Shown here in pieces: positions 28,193-39,586 of a DNA stretch of 43,486 nucleotides. The notes below the pieces were generated by a model. It did not search any database, had not been told where the DNA came from, and saw nothing but the letters and a program-made list of their open reading frames with translations. The position numbers were made by a program, and so were the translations under genes. Location: positions 1 through 43,486 of the forward strand of contig NZ_BQXM01000041.1 in assembly GCF_022836495.1 (NCBI RefSeq), given 5' to 3'. The stretch comes from Desulforhabdus sp. TSK (GTDB lineage: Bacteria; Desulfobacterota; Syntrophobacteria; Syntrophobacterales; Syntrophobacteraceae). Each line of letters opens with the position of its first letter. The stretch's first letter is position 1.

Positions 28193-29038
28193 ATGACCGA
28201 GTGGTGGCGTCGGTTGCGTGGCGCGTTTTTGATCCTTGTTTTTCTGAGTGTCTTTCTCTATATCTTTTCCCTCAATTTTCGGCCTCCCGAGCGCATGGAC
28301 GTCCTCCAGCGAATCGTGGTGGAATCGCTGGCGCCTGTCATTGAATATGTAAAGAATTCAACCGGCTTTGTGGAGCATATCGTCAAGGAATACATCTGGC
28401 TGCGCCAGATCAACCACGAAAATGAGGCACTGAAGGAACGGGTGGTCGCGCTGGAGCAAAAGCTGGCGGATTACCAGGAGGCTTCCATAGAGAATTTGCG
28501 GCTGAGGCGCCTTCTGGATTTCAAGAGCACGATCCACGCGGAGACCATAGCGGCGCAGGTGGTTCTGCATGACTTGACGGGATGGTTCCAGACCCTCATC
28601 GTGGACAAGGGGTTTCAGAATCAGGTCGCGCAGGATATGGCCGTAGTAAACGACGAGGGGGTGGTGGGGCGCATATTGGATGTTTCCGATCGTTACGCGC
28701 GGGTCCTGCTCATCACCGATACGGGGAGTTCCGTCGATGCCATCGTTCAGAGAAACCGCGTCAGGGGGGTGCTGAGCGGGAAGGATGCCAACGGGTGTGT
28801 TCTGAAGTATGTGCGGAGCAATCTCGATGTTCAGGTGGGCGATCTCATCATTTCCTCCGGGAAAGACGGCGTGTTTCCCAAAGGGCTCCGGCTGGGGGTG
28901 GTGCAGGGAATTTTCAAGGACCCCGTCGATCTCTTTCAGAAGATCGAAGTGAAGCCCTTGGTGCGCCTCAGTGCTCTGGAAGAGCTGTTGATCATCAAGC
29001 GTGACATCAATATGCCCCAAGAAATGACTGAAGAGTGA
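28193..29038 (+). CDS. mreC: Rod shape-determining protein MreC
   Basis: 281 aa. One membrane segment near the N-terminus (about residues 11-27) is followed by a coiled coil (about 65-100, ALKERVVALEQKLADYQ) and the periplasmic beta domain (GVVGRILDVSDRYARVLLITD, and GKDGVFPKGLRLGVV). It links MreB to PBP2. The ATG at 28193 has GAGG about 10 bp upstream and fits the membrane helix. Confidence 0.93.
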   Translation: MTEWWRRLRGAFLILVFLSVFLYIFSLNFRPPERMDVLQRIVVESLAPVIEYVKNSTGFVEHIVKEYIWLRQINHENEALKERVVALEQKLADYQEASIENLRLRRLLDFKSTIHAETIAAQVVLHDLTGWFQTLIVDKGFQNQVAQDMAVVNDEGVVGRILDVSDRYARVLLITDTGSSVDAIVQRNRVRGVLSGKDANGCVLKYVRSNLDVQVGDLIISSGKDGVFPKGLRLGVVQGIFKDPVDLFQKIEVKPLVRLSALEELLIIKRDINMPQEMTEE

Positions 29039-29075
29039 TTTTGCGGGCGGATCCATTGAAGAAGAGCGACAGAGA

Positions 29076-29594
29076 TTGGTATACTTAAAATCGACAACCC
29101 GCTGGCGCGATTTTCATTTCTTCAGGGTGACCGCGTACACCTTTTTTCTTTTCCTCCTGCAGGCCCAGTGGGTTTCACGCCTTCCCTACCCCGCCCTGCG
29201 CATCGACCTCTTTCTGGCCCTCATGTTCGGGGTGGCGGTGGAATGGCCTCCTCTGGTGAGCCTGCTCTATGGCTGCGTCTGGGGCTTCACGCTGGATGTT
29301 TTTTCGGGAAAGTTCTGGGGCTTCCATCTGGGGTCTTACATTGTGGCCATCTGTCTCGTGAACATGGCCATGGAAAAATTGGAATTTCAAAACCCCGTTT
29401 ATCAAATGAGCTTTGTGGGCTTGTGTGCCCTGGGGCAGTCCGTTGCCCTGGGTCTTTATCTCATGTCTGAGCCCGCGGGGACTCTGTCGGTTATTTCTCT
29501 TTGGATGAACCTCGCGGTTCGGGCCTTGATCATGATGCTGTGCTCCCCCCTGGTGCTCTACCCGCTCTGGTACGTGAAAAAAGAGTGGAGATGA
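29076..29594 (+). CDS. mreD: Rod shape-determining protein MreD
   Basis: A 172-aa inner-membrane protein with about five hydrophobic segments, e.g. AYTFFLFLLQAQW and ALIMMLCSPLVLYPLW. LRIDLFLALMFGVA and WGFTLDVFSGKFWGFH match the conserved MreD core (DLxF...G...D). The only fitting start is TTG at 29076, with a weak GAAGAG upstream. Placement between mreC and PBP2 gene supports the call. Confidence 0.88.
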   Translation: MVYLKSTTRWRDFHFFRVTAYTFFLFLLQAQWVSRLPYPALRIDLFLALMFGVAVEWPPLVSLLYGCVWGFTLDVFSGKFWGFHLGSYIVAICLVNMAMEKLEFQNPVYQMSFVGLCALGQSVALGLYLMSEPAGTLSVISLWMNLAVRALIMMLCSPLVLYPLWYVKKEWR

Positions 29595-29677
29595 AGCAGA
29601 AAGGCTGGGCTTGGTGCATTCAAGTCGCTCCGGGGGGGATGCCCGCCGCTTTCGCCCTTTTTCCGTCTGATTGAACG

Positions 29678-31555
29678 ATGGACACACGAAAAAAGAAATC
29701 CGAAAATCTGCACCTTGTAAATTGGGAAGCGGCCGAGACGTCGGTCTTCCAAAAGCAGTATTTTCTCCTGGCTGCACTGATGCTGAGCGTCCTCCTCATC
29801 TATCTCCTGCGCATGTGGCATCTGCAGATCCTGGAAGGCGGGCGGTATCGTTACCAGTCGGAAAACAACCGGATCAGGCTGGAGGATATTCCCGCTCCCC
29901 GGGGCATCATCTACGACAGGAATGGAATTCCCCTCGTGGAGAATCGTCCCGCTTACCACCTGCTGCTCATCCGCGAGGATGTGCAGGATATGGATCAGAC
30001 GATCCGCGAACTGGCGCAGCTCTGCAACAGGCCGCCCCAGGAGTTTTTCGATGTTCTGGAGGCCGGAAAGGCGACGCCCAAGTTTCTGCCCATTCGGCTT
30101 GCGGCCGATCTCGACAGGGATTCTCTGGCCCGCATCGAGGCGCATAAGATCAGGCTGCCCGGTGCGGTCATACAACTGGAGCCCAAGCGGGAATACCGTT
30201 GGAACGGTACGGCGGCTCATTTGATCGGGTATCTCAGTGAGATCACCGAAGCCGAGCTGAAATCAGAGCAATACCAGGGGTACTTTGCCGGCGAGGATAT
30301 CGGCCGATTTGGAGTGGAAGGCGCCTTTGAGCAGTATCTCCATGGAAAGCGCGGCGGGCGCCAGGTGGAAGTGGACGCCATCGGGCGGAGGATGCGCGTC
30401 CTGGATGAGGTCCTTCCCATTCCGGGAAGAAATGTGTGGCTCACCATGGATATCGAACTGCAGAAAGTGGCGGAGTCCTGCATGGAGGGCAAGGTGGGTG
30501 GGATTGTGGCGCTGGACCCCAACAACGGCGCGGTCCTGGCCATGGCGAGCAATCCCACCTTCGACCAGGAGCAATTCGTCCGTGGATTGACCCGGGAGCA
30601 ATGGCAGGGGCTGAGCAAAGATCCGCGCCATCCGCTGCTGAATCGTTGCATCGGGTCGGCTTATCCTCCCGGCTCCACCTACAAGCCATTGGTGGCTCTG
30701 GCAGGATTGCAGGAGGGGGCCGTGACGCCGGAAACCTCATTCGGCTGTCCGGGCTTTCTTTTTTTCGCCAATCGAAAATACCGCTGCTGGAAAGACCACG
30801 GGCATGGCAGCGTGTCGGTGGAGCGGGCGTTGGTGGAGTCCTGCGATGTGTATTTTTATCAGACGGGCCTGCGACTGGGCGTGGACCGTATTGCGCAGTA
30901 CGCTCATTATTTCGGCCTGGGTGAAAAGACGGGCCTCGGTCTGAGGGGGGAGCATCCCGGCAACATTCCCACCTCCGCCTGGAAAAAGAAGGTGTTCCAT
31001 GTGCCCTGGCAGAAGGGGGAAACGCTTTCCATCGCCATCGGCCAGGGATTTGATACGACGACACCCCTCCAGATGGCCAATGCCTATGCGGCCGTCGCCA
31101 ACGGCGGGAAGCTCTGGCAGCCCTTTGTCGTGCGGCGCATCGAGGGGGGCAGCTCCGGCGAGATCGACGAAATGAAAGGGAAGCTCAAGTGGAATATTCC
31201 CGTGGATGCGCGGTGCTTTCAGATCGTGCACAAGGGGCTGTATGGTGTTGTCCAGAGTGATCGCGGGACGGCGCATTCGGCCATCAAAGACCGGTCCATC
31301 CCCATCGCCGGGAAGACAGGAACGGCCCAGGTGGTCCGGATGGCGGACAATGTCAATCGCAAGCTGGCGGCGCGCATGGCCAAACTGACGGAGAGGGACC
31401 ACGCCTGGTTTGTGGCCTACGCGCCGGCGGACGATCCCAAGATCGTTGTGTCGGTTCTTGTGGAGCACGGGGAGCATGGGTCCTCGACGGCCGCACCTCT
31501 CGCTCAGCGTGTGATTGCAGCCTATCTGAACGGCAATGCGGGGGCGAAGCCTTAG
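29678..31555 (+). CDS. mrdA: Penicillin-binding protein 2 (elongasome transpeptidase)
   Basis: 625 aa. A single N-terminal membrane anchor (about 28-46) is followed by the PBP dimer domain (PAPRGIIYDRNG) and the transpeptidase with Ser333-x-x-Lys336 (GSTYKPL), Ser388-Cys-Asp390 and KTGT (546-549). It crosslinks peptidoglycan during elongation and pairs with RodA, encoded next. No clear ribosome binding site is seen. A variant SxN box reads SCD, which is common in PBP2. Confidence 0.95.
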   Translation: MDTRKKKSENLHLVNWEAAETSVFQKQYFLLAALMLSVLLIYLLRMWHLQILEGGRYRYQSENNRIRLEDIPAPRGIIYDRNGIPLVENRPAYHLLLIREDVQDMDQTIRELAQLCNRPPQEFFDVLEAGKATPKFLPIRLAADLDRDSLARIEAHKIRLPGAVIQLEPKREYRWNGTAAHLIGYLSEITEAELKSEQYQGYFAGEDIGRFGVEGAFEQYLHGKRGGRQVEVDAIGRRMRVLDEVLPIPGRNVWLTMDIELQKVAESCMEGKVGGIVALDPNNGAVLAMASNPTFDQEQFVRGLTREQWQGLSKDPRHPLLNRCIGSAYPPGSTYKPLVALAGLQEGAVTPETSFGCPGFLFFANRKYRCWKDHGHGSVSVERALVESCDVYFYQTGLRLGVDRIAQYAHYFGLGEKTGLGLRGEHPGNIPTSAWKKKVFHVPWQKGETLSIAIGQGFDTTTPLQMANAYAAVANGGKLWQPFVVRRIEGGSSGEIDEMKGKLKWNIPVDARCFQIVHKGLYGVVQSDRGTAHSAIKDRSIPIAGKTGTAQVVRMADNVNRKLAARMAKLTERDHAWFVAYAPADDPKIVVSVLVEHGEHGSSTAAPLAQRVIAAYLNGNAGAKP

Positions 31556-31621
31556 GATGCGCTGGCCTTTCCTGCCATGGTGTGATGTTTCTCTAATCGG
31601 TGCTTGAGGACCTGGTGTCAT

Positions 31622-32737
31622 ATGATGGATAGGCGTTTGATAGAAAACTTCGACTGGCCTTTGATTTGGGTGCTTCTCTCCATCTGCTGCATCGGCCTGT
31701 TGAGTGTGTACAGCGCCCTCTATCCTCAGATTCAGGCAAATCCCACCAATAACCTTTTTATAAAGCAGGTGCTGTGGCTGCTGGTGGGGTTCACGGTAAT
31801 GTTCTGTACTCTCCTGGTGGATTATCAGCAGCTCAGAGCCATCAGCCTGTGGATTTACATCTTTGTCATACTGCTGCTCCTCCTGGTTTTGGTGGCGGGG
31901 CGGGAGGTCAATGGATCCAAAAGGTGGCTCCAGCTGGCAGGTTTTCAGTTTCAGCCGTCGGAATTCATGAAGATTGCCATCGTCCTGCAGCTGTCGAGCT
32001 ATTTTTCTTCCAACGAAATTTCACCTTATCCCAGCCTCAAAAAATTGTTCCCTCCCGCAGTCATGCTCATGGTTCCCGCTGTGCTCATTTTGGCCGAGCC
32101 GGATCTGGGGACTGCCATTTCCGTCAGTGCCATCGCCTGCACCCTGGTTCTATTTATGGGGATCCGGTGGCGTTATATCCTGGGGCTGGTGCTCGGGGTG
32201 CTGCCCTGCCTGTGGCCGGTTTGGGAGCATGTACTGAAGCCGTACCAGAAGCAGCGCATCATGATCCTGCTTCGGCCGGACCTGGATCCACTGGGGGCCG
32301 GTTATCATATTCGCCAGTCCAAAATCGCCATCGGGTCGGGGATGCTCTGGGGCAAGGGGTTTCTCAACGGGACGCAGAACAAGCTTCGATTTCTGCCGGA
32401 AAAGCATACGGATTTCGTTTTTTCGGTCTGGGCCGAGGAATGGGGCTTCCTCGGCTGTATGCTGCTCCTCGTCTTGTTCGCCCTGCTGGTGGTTATTGCC
32501 CTTCGAGTGGCGCGCCGATCCAAAGACCGGTATGGATCTCTGCTGGTGGTGGGGATGACCTCCCTCATCCTGTGGCAGGTCCTCATCAACATCGGGATGG
32601 TGATCGGGCTGCTGCCCGTGGTGGGAATCACTCTCCCATTTGTGAGCTACGGGGGATCTTCCATCATTACGCTGTGCTTTGCCGTCGGAATCATTGAAAA
32701 TGTGAGCATGCGTCGCTACACGTTCCATACCCGTTGA
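31622..32737 (+). CDS. rodA: Rod shape-determining protein RodA (SEDS glycosyltransferase)
   Basis: A 371-aa multispanning protein. SEDS hallmarks are AGREVNGSKRWLQLAGFQFQPSE (abbreviated block), AEPDLGTA, and GSGMLWGKGFLNGTQNKLRFLPEKHTDFVFSVWAEE (block with the catalytic Asp), and PFVSYGGSS near the C-terminus. It polymerises glycan strands with PBP2. Start choice lies between tandem ATGs at 31622 and 31625, with GAGG upstream. It is the last gene of the mre operon. Confidence 0.95.
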   Translation: MMDRRLIENFDWPLIWVLLSICCIGLLSVYSALYPQIQANPTNNLFIKQVLWLLVGFTVMFCTLLVDYQQLRAISLWIYIFVILLLLLVLVAGREVNGSKRWLQLAGFQFQPSEFMKIAIVLQLSSYFSSNEISPYPSLKKLFPPAVMLMVPAVLILAEPDLGTAISVSAIACTLVLFMGIRWRYILGLVLGVLPCLWPVWEHVLKPYQKQRIMILLRPDLDPLGAGYHIRQSKIAIGSGMLWGKGFLNGTQNKLRFLPEKHTDFVFSVWAEEWGFLGCMLLLVLFALLVVIALRVARRSKDRYGSLLVVGMTSLILWQVLINIGMVIGLLPVVGITLPFVSYGGSSIITLCFAVGIIENVSMRRYTFHTR

Positions 32738-32807
32738 GTCGTTCCGGCCGAAGCAGCACAGGACTCCGGCCAATTCTCGTTCAATTGTGATTTTTATTAC
32801 TTTTCGC

Positions 32808-32836
32808 TTGCCAACGTTTCCGACTTGTGCTAACAG
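32808..32836 (+). promoter_or_regulatory. Candidate ATP synthase operon promoter
   Basis: TTGCCA (32808-32813), 17-base spacer, TAACAG (32831-32836), about 150 bp upstream of the first atp gene. Good -35, moderate -10. Confidence 0.35.
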
Positions 32837-32985
32837 CTCGCATATGTTGGGCTTCCATGCTGTTGCTGTAGCTGAATAGTATCCGTGTGTCGACGGGCGC
32901 TGGATGGCTCAGAATGAGCAGCAGGTCACATAAAGGTTGGTTTGTGCAATAAATTACGAAGACTACAGTGAAGGGAAGGGGAGAG

Positions 32986-33411
32986 ATGATCAACGTTAAT
33001 GTGACGCTTTTGATCCAGATGGGTAATTTTTTGGTCTTGCTTTTCCTCATGAATCTGGTCCTCTACCGACCGATTCGCCGCATTGTTGCCAAAAGAAAGC
33101 AGTTCGTCGAGGAGCAGCAGCAGGGAATCGAGCGCATGGACGCCGAGGTGAAGGCTTCCATCGAGGACTTCAATCAAAAGATTCAAGACGCTCGGCGAAT
33201 GGGGCGGGAAAAGATTCAGGAGCTGAAGGCCGAGGCCTATGCTCAGGAAAAGGAACTGATGCGCAACGCCGTTGAGCAGGCGGGGAAGCAGCTGCAGGAT
33301 GTGCGTGCTCGGATTCAGAGTGACATTCAAGGGGCGCGGGATCAGTTGAGCGGTCAGGTGAGGGCTTTTTCTGTTGAGTTGGCACAGAAGATTTTGGGAA
33401 GGAGTCTTTAG
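32986..33411 (+). CDS. ATP synthase F0 subunit b' (second b-type subunit)
   Basis: 141 aa from the ATG at 32986 (AAGGGAAGGGGAG just upstream). One membrane helix (about residues 8-27, LLIQMGNFLVLLFLMNLVLY) is followed by a long charged coiled coil to the C-terminus, the normal stator stalk plan. A second b gene follows at once, so the stalk is probably a b/b' heterodimer as in many deltaproteobacteria and phototrophs. Subunits a and c are not in this operon. Confidence 0.88.
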   Translation: MINVNVTLLIQMGNFLVLLFLMNLVLYRPIRRIVAKRKQFVEEQQQGIERMDAEVKASIEDFNQKIQDARRMGREKIQELKAEAYAQEKELMRNAVEQAGKQLQDVRARIQSDIQGARDQLSGQVRAFSVELAQKILGRSL

Positions 33412-33438
33412 ATGCGCGAGGGTGTGAGGGGGGACGAC

Positions 33439-34044
33439 ATGAAGAGCAAGTTTTTGACGGTTCTCCTCGGTGCTGGGTTGCTCCTTGCTCCGACAGGGGT
33501 GGCTCTGGCTTCCGGAGGGGGTGGCCATGAGGGTGGTTTGAACTGGTTTGACTTTGCGCTCCGAACATTGAATTTCGCCATTCTTCTGGCTATCCTGATT
33601 AAACTTCTCAAGAAGCCGATCGGCAGCTTTTTTACTTCCAGGAAAGATGACATCCGGGCCATGCTGGCCGAGCTGGAAGCCAAGAAGCTGGAGGCCGAGC
33701 GGACGGCCGCTCAATACCGCGGGAAGATGGCTGACCTGGAAGGTGAAACGCAGAAGATAGTGTCTGAGCTTATTGCGGAGGGTGAGGCTGAGCGAAAGAA
33801 AATTGTTGAATCGGCCGGGCGGCAGGCGCAATACATTCAGCAGCAGGCGCAGATCGCCATTCAGCAGGAACTGAAGGTCGCCAAAGAGAAATTGCAGGAA
33901 GAAATCGCTGAGATGTCCGTGGCGGCTGCCGAGGAGATCTTGCGCCAGAATATGCAGGCGGACGACCAGCATCGCTTGGTTCAGGACTTTGTGGCACGAG
34001 TGACAGAGGTAAACCGATCCCAGGGAAAACTGATCGAAGTCTAG
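33439..34044 (+). CDS. atpF: ATP synthase F0 subunit b
   Basis: 201 aa. The ATG at 33439 has GAGGGGGG 6 bp upstream and is preferred over one at 33412. Residues 1-25 look like a signal peptide (KFLTVLLGAGLLLAPTGVALA), followed by a His/Gly-rich stretch and the membrane helix (about 41-57, RTLNFAILLAILIKLL), then coiled coil. A cleavable-looking leader ahead of the b anchor is a known trait of deltaproteobacterial b subunits. It is followed by a 156-bp gap before atpH. Confidence 0.9.
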   Translation: MKSKFLTVLLGAGLLLAPTGVALASGGGGHEGGLNWFDFALRTLNFAILLAILIKLLKKPIGSFFTSRKDDIRAMLAELEAKKLEAERTAAQYRGKMADLEGETQKIVSELIAEGEAERKKIVESAGRQAQYIQQQAQIAIQQELKVAKEKLQEEIAEMSVAAAEEILRQNMQADDQHRLVQDFVARVTEVNRSQGKLIEV

Positions 34045-34051
34045 GGCTTGG

Positions 34052-34090
34052 GAAGAGCCTCATCCCGTGACGGTGGTGGAGGTGCTCTTC
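34052..34090 (+). other. Hairpin in the atpF-atpH gap
   Basis: GAAGAGC (34052-34058) and GCTCTTC (34084-34090) pair perfectly, with inner CTC/GAG pairs. It is placed in the only long gap of the ATP synthase operon, so it may set mRNA processing or stability. No U-tract follows, so it is not a typical terminator. Confidence 0.4.
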
Positions 34091-34200
34091 GCGGGGCCTG
34101 CGTGTTTAGGGAATGAGATAGTAGCAAGACTTGAAGTCAAGTGTACAGGTTGTGGTGACAGCAACTCTAACCCCTGTGGAAGGCTTACGGTGGAGGCGAA

Positions 34201-34752
34201 GTGAGAAATTTAGTCATAGCCAAACGGTACGCGAAGGCGTTGTTCAATCTGGCCTTGAGTGAAGGGTGGGTTGGGCAGTATGGACGGGAGTTGGATGGGT
34301 TCATGCAGCTCCTTAAGGATCTTCCGGATTTTGCGGACGCCGTTCAAAATCCTCTGTATCCTGAGGCGGTAAGGAAGTCCATGTTTTATGCGGTGGCTGA
34401 AAAGGCCGAGATGACGCCCATCATGAAGAGCTTCATCAATCTTCTCATCGAGAAAAAGCGTGTGCAGCACATAGGGGATATCGCGCAATATTACCATAAG
34501 CTGATCGACGAACATGAAAATGTCGCACGCGCCCAGCTCAAGGCTGCCAGTGAGCTGGATGAGACGATCATTCAGGAAATCACTCAAACGCTTGAGAACA
34601 TGACAGGGAAAAAGGTCGTCATAGAGTTTCAATTGGACCCCAGCTTGATCGGGGGGGTTGTTGCTCAGATCGGCGATTTGGTTTTGGATGGGAGTGTACG
34701 GCGACAGTTGCTCAACTTTAAAGAATCTTTGAAGAGGGGTGCGTTAGGTTAA
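34201..34752 (+). CDS. atpH: ATP synthase F1 subunit delta
   Basis: 183 aa, OSCP/delta family, joining the b stalk to the alpha3beta3 head. The N-terminus [14 protein letters not shown] is typical, and the C-terminal [30 protein letters not shown] (abbreviated) is diagnostic. The start is GTG with GGAGG upstream. Its stop overlaps the atpA ATG by one base. Confidence 0.94.
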   Translation: MRNLVIAKRYAKALFNLALSEGWVGQYGRELDGFMQLLKDLPDFADAVQNPLYPEAVRKSMFYAVAEKAEMTPIMKSFINLLIEKKRVQHIGDIAQYYHKLIDEHENVARAQLKAASELDETIIQEITQTLENMTGKKVVIEFQLDPSLIGGVVAQIGDLVLDGSVRRQLLNFKESLKRGALG

Positions 34753-36269
34753 TGGAAATCAGAGCAGAAGAAATAAGCCAAATTATTCGAGATCAAATCA
34801 AGGACTACGAGAAACAGGTCGAGCTCAGTGAGACTGGGCGTGTGCTTTCCGTCGGAGACGGTATCGCGCGTGTCTACGGCGTTGAAAAGTGCATGTCTAT
34901 GGAATTGCTTGAGTTCCCTACCGAACAAGGACTCATTTACGGTTTGGCCCTCAACCTGGAAGAAGACAATGTGGGTGTCGCCATTCTGGGTGAAGACACG
35001 CTCATCAAGGAAGGGGCTGAAGTACGTAGAACGGGGCGCATCGCTGAAGTTCCCGTCGGTGCGGCTGTTCTGGGTCGCGTTGTGGACTCCGTTGGAAATC
35101 CTCTCGACGGGCAGGGTCCCATCGAAGCGAAGGAATTCTCCCGTATCGAAGTCATCGCCCCCGGTGTTATCGCCAGGCAGTCCGTGAATGAGCCCATGTA
35201 TACGGGCCTCAAAGCCGTTGATACCATGACCCCTGTCGGACGTGGGCAGCGCGAACTGATCATCGGTGACCGCCAGATCGGCAAGACGGCCATCGCGGTG
35301 GATGCCATCCTCAACCAGAAAGACAGCGGCATCTATTGTATTTATGTGGCCGTAGGTCAGAAAAAGTCTACAGTGGCCCAGGTGGTGGACGTCCTGCGCA
35401 AGCACGGTGCCATGGAATACACTACGGTTGTCGTGGCTGGCGCCAGCGACCCTGCAGCTCTCCAGTACGTTGCTCCCTTCGCCGGCTGCGCCATGGGCGA
35501 ATACTATCGTGACCGCGGCAAGCACGCTCTGATCATTTACGATGATCTTTCCAAGCAGGCAACGGCGTATCGCCAGGTTTCCCTCCTGCTCCGCCGCCCG
35601 CCCGCACGCGAAGCCTTCCCCGGCGACATTTTCTACAATCACTCCAGGCTGCTGGAACGGGCTGCCAAGCTCAATAAGGAGCTGGGTGGGGGATCTCTGA
35701 CGGCCTTGCCCATCATCGAGACTCAGGCAGGCGACGTTTCGGCCTTCATTCCTACGAACGTGATCTCCATCACGGACGGCCAGATTTACCTGGAGCCGAA
35801 CCTGTTCTTCGCCGGTGTCCGTCCGGCCATCAACGTGGGTCTGTCCGTTTCCCGCGTGGGTGGTGCCGCTCAGACGAAGGCCATGAAGCAGGTTGCAGGC
35901 CGGCTGCGCCTGGAGCTCGCCCAGTATCGCGAACTGGAAGCCTTCGCCAAATTCGGTAGCGATCTGGACAAGAGCACCCTGGCCCAGTTGAATCGCGGTA
36001 TGCGTCTGGTGGAACTGCTGAAGCAGCCCCAGTATCAGCCCATGTCCGCAGAGAAGGAAGTTACCGCTCTTTATGCAGGCACGAGAGGGTTCCTGGACAA
36101 CATCCCCGTGGAGCAGGTCGGAGCCTACGAGACTCAGATGATTGCCTTCGTGGAGCGCAAGTATCCCGAGATTTTTGCCGAGCTCAAGGAAAAACAGGCG
36201 ATCGGCGACGATTTAGATGCAAAAATGAAGAAGGCTCTTGAGGAGTTTGCAGAGGTTTTTCAAGGCTGA
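34752..36269 (+). CDS. atpA: ATP synthase F1 subunit alpha
   Basis: 505 aa. Non-catalytic nucleotide-binding subunit. GDRQIGKT (172-179) is the P-loop with the alpha-type Gln; [14 protein letters not shown] carries the arginine finger region. Length and all blocks are normal. It is coupled to atpH by overlap and followed by atpG after 42 bp. Confidence 0.97.
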   Translation: MEIRAEEISQIIRDQIKDYEKQVELSETGRVLSVGDGIARVYGVEKCMSMELLEFPTEQGLIYGLALNLEEDNVGVAILGEDTLIKEGAEVRRTGRIAEVPVGAAVLGRVVDSVGNPLDGQGPIEAKEFSRIEVIAPGVIARQSVNEPMYTGLKAVDTMTPVGRGQRELIIGDRQIGKTAIAVDAILNQKDSGIYCIYVAVGQKKSTVAQVVDVLRKHGAMEYTTVVVAGASDPAALQYVAPFAGCAMGEYYRDRGKHALIIYDDLSKQATAYRQVSLLLRRPPAREAFPGDIFYNHSRLLERAAKLNKELGGGSLTALPIIETQAGDVSAFIPTNVISITDGQIYLEPNLFFAGVRPAINVGLSVSRVGGAAQTKAMKQVAGRLRLELAQYRELEAFAKFGSDLDKSTLAQLNRGMRLVELLKQPQYQPMSAEKEVTALYAGTRGFLDNIPVEQVGAYETQMIAFVERKYPEIFAELKEKQAIGDDLDAKMKKALEEFAEVFQG

Positions 36270-36311
36270 TTGGCGTCCAATTCGATAATCTAGAAAAAGA
36301 GAGAGTGTGCT

Positions 36312-37190
36312 ATGGCAACACTGAGGGACATCAAGAGAAAAATCGACGCCGTTAAGAAGACCTCGCAGATCACCAAAGCTATGAACATGGTGGCGGCTGC
36401 CAAGCTCCGTGGGGCTCAGCAGAACATGGAGCAGTTCCACCCTTATGCCACCAAATTCAATGAAGTTATATCGCGCCTGGCTTCGGGCGTAGAGGACGAT
36501 GGTCGGTTCGAGCTTCTGAAGCCTCGCGACGAAGTGAAGAAAATCGAGCTGATCCTGCTGACTCCCGATAGAGGTCTTTGCGGTAGTTTCAACAACAACC
36601 TGATTGTCACCGCCGAGAAATTTATCAAAGCCAAACAGGCCGAAGGGATTGAAGTCAGTTTGGTGGCCGTGGGCAAGAAGGGTGCCGACTACTTTCGACG
36701 TCGAACTGTTGAAATCAGCAAGCGTGTGACCGGGCTTTTGAACAAACCCAGCTATGATGACGCCGTGGAGCTGGGGAGTAATGCCATCAGCAATTTTGAA
36801 AACGGGATCTGCGATGAGGTTTATGTCATCTATAGCAATTTCGTCAGCATCGTGAGGCAGGTCCCCGCCACGTTCAAGCTGCTGCCCATTGCTCCTGAAG
36901 CAGCCTCAGGGGGAGAAGGCGCCGGGAATGTAGAATACCTCTTCGAGCCTTCCCATGAAGCGCTTTTGAACGATTTGCTGCCGAACTACGTCTTCATCGA
37001 GCTCCTGGAGTTTCTCTATCAGACTGCTGTGGGTGAGCATGCATCGCGAATGGCAGCCATGGAAAATGCAACCAGCAATTGCAAGGAGTTGGTACGTACC
37101 CTGTCTCTTGTTTATAATAAAGCGAGACAGGCAGGGATTACGAAGGAGCTCATGGATATCGTCGGCGGCGCTGAAGCCCTGAGAAAATAA
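36312..37190 (+). CDS. atpG: ATP synthase F1 subunit gamma
   Basis: A 292-aa central rotor shaft. The N-terminus RDIKRKIDAVKKTSQITKAM and the C-terminus ASRMAAMENATSNCKELV with KARQAGITKELMDIVGGAEAL are the two conserved helices that form the coiled coil. LLTPDRGLCGSFNNN is the conserved middle block. GAGAGAG precedes the ATG. Confidence 0.97.
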   Translation: MATLRDIKRKIDAVKKTSQITKAMNMVAAAKLRGAQQNMEQFHPYATKFNEVISRLASGVEDDGRFELLKPRDEVKKIELILLTPDRGLCGSFNNNLIVTAEKFIKAKQAEGIEVSLVAVGKKGADYFRRRTVEISKRVTGLLNKPSYDDAVELGSNAISNFENGICDEVYVIYSNFVSIVRQVPATFKLLPIAPEAASGGEGAGNVEYLFEPSHEALLNDLLPNYVFIELLEFLYQTAVGEHASRMAAMENATSNCKELVRTLSLVYNKARQAGITKELMDIVGGAEALRK

Positions 37191-37217
37191 GGTGAGCTGG
37201 TGCTTCTCTTGAGTTAA

Positions 37218-38639
<1,422 letters not shown>

Positions 38640-38659
38640 GCAAAGAGAATGGTGAGCGT

Positions 38660-39064
38660 ATGGCCAATAAAATACTTTTGGAGATAGTGACCCCCGAAAA
38701 GAAAGTGCTGAGCGAAACGGTGGACATTGTCGTCGCTCCGGGGGAAGAAGGGGAATTTGGTGCGCTGCCCAACCACATCCCTTTTGTCAGTAAACTCAAG
38801 GTGGGCGAGCTCCGCTTCCGCGTCGGGGCCAACACGCACTCGGTTGCCATCATGGGGGGATATGCCGAGGTTTTGCCAGACCGTGTGACCGTTTTGGCAA
38901 GCGCCGCTGAAGTGGCTGGTGAGATTGACGTCATCAGGGCCAAGGCTGCTCGTGAAAGAGCCGAGCGCAGGATGGCCGAGGCGAAGGACCGGTATGCTTT
39001 TGTCACCGCACAGGCTGCCCTGCAGCGGGCTATGGCACGTCTGAAGATTGCAGAGCGGCGTTAG
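38660..39064 (+). CDS. atpC: ATP synthase F1 subunit epsilon
   Basis: 134 aa. The N-terminal beta sandwich (LLEIVTPEKKVLSE, GEEGEFGALPNHIPFVSKLKVGEL as the conserved block) and the C-terminal helical hairpin (AKAARERAERRMAEAK) are complete. It modulates rotation and inhibits ATP hydrolysis. It is the last gene of the operon, with an intrinsic terminator 30 bp downstream. Confidence 0.95.
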   Translation: MANKILLEIVTPEKKVLSETVDIVVAPGEEGEFGALPNHIPFVSKLKVGELRFRVGANTHSVAIMGGYAEVLPDRVTVLASAAEVAGEIDVIRAKAARERAERRMAEAKDRYAFVTAQAALQRAMARLKIAERR

Positions 39065-39093
39065 TTTCAATTTAACCATGTAAGCGTTATGAA

Positions 39094-39125
39094 AGCCCCT
39101 CCATTGTGGAGGGGCTTTTTTTTTC
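39094..39125 (+). terminator. Intrinsic terminator of the ATP synthase operon
   Basis: AGCCCCTCCA, loop TTG, TGGAGGGGCT (39094-39116), followed by a run of nine T. Perfect 10-bp stem with a U-tract. Confidence 0.95.
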
Positions 39126-39282
39126 TTAAAGGTTGTGAGGGGCCCCCTGCCTGACATTCCTTGGGAGCGTCCAGATATCGGATCGTGGAAAAGGAAGGGA
39201 AGCATTTTTCAGAAATAGAACCATGAATGCGGCATTTGGACGCTGATGTCTGTACATATGCGTGCCTGTTCATAGATTGAGC

Positions 39283-39312
39283 TTGACTTGTTTTTGTTTT
39301 TTTGAATAAAAT
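39283..39312 (+). promoter_or_regulatory. Candidate sigma70 promoter in non-coding region
   Basis: TTGACT (39283-39288), 18-base T-rich spacer, TAAAAT (39307-39312). A transcript would start near 39319 and does not lead into a recognisable ORF, so its product may be an untranslated RNA. Confidence 0.5.
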
Positions 39313-39586
39313 GCTACTGAAATGTGAGAGTTAGCATATATTTTATATTTTTGGTGATGCGCGCTTTTAGGCACTCTTCACCCTTTATTGAGGTGAGCAG
39401 CTTTGGGCGGTTTCCATCGCAGAGATGGAACTGTTTGATTTTCGGAGGACCACCCGATAGGGTTCCAGCGGGAGTGGCGATTCGAAAGAGGCACTTGGCG
39501 GTAAGGATCAGCCGTTCTGATTGCAGCGTGAGAGAGGAGCTACGTGAGAGCCTGTGCGGGCGTTTTTAATGGGAACTGCCTGTATG

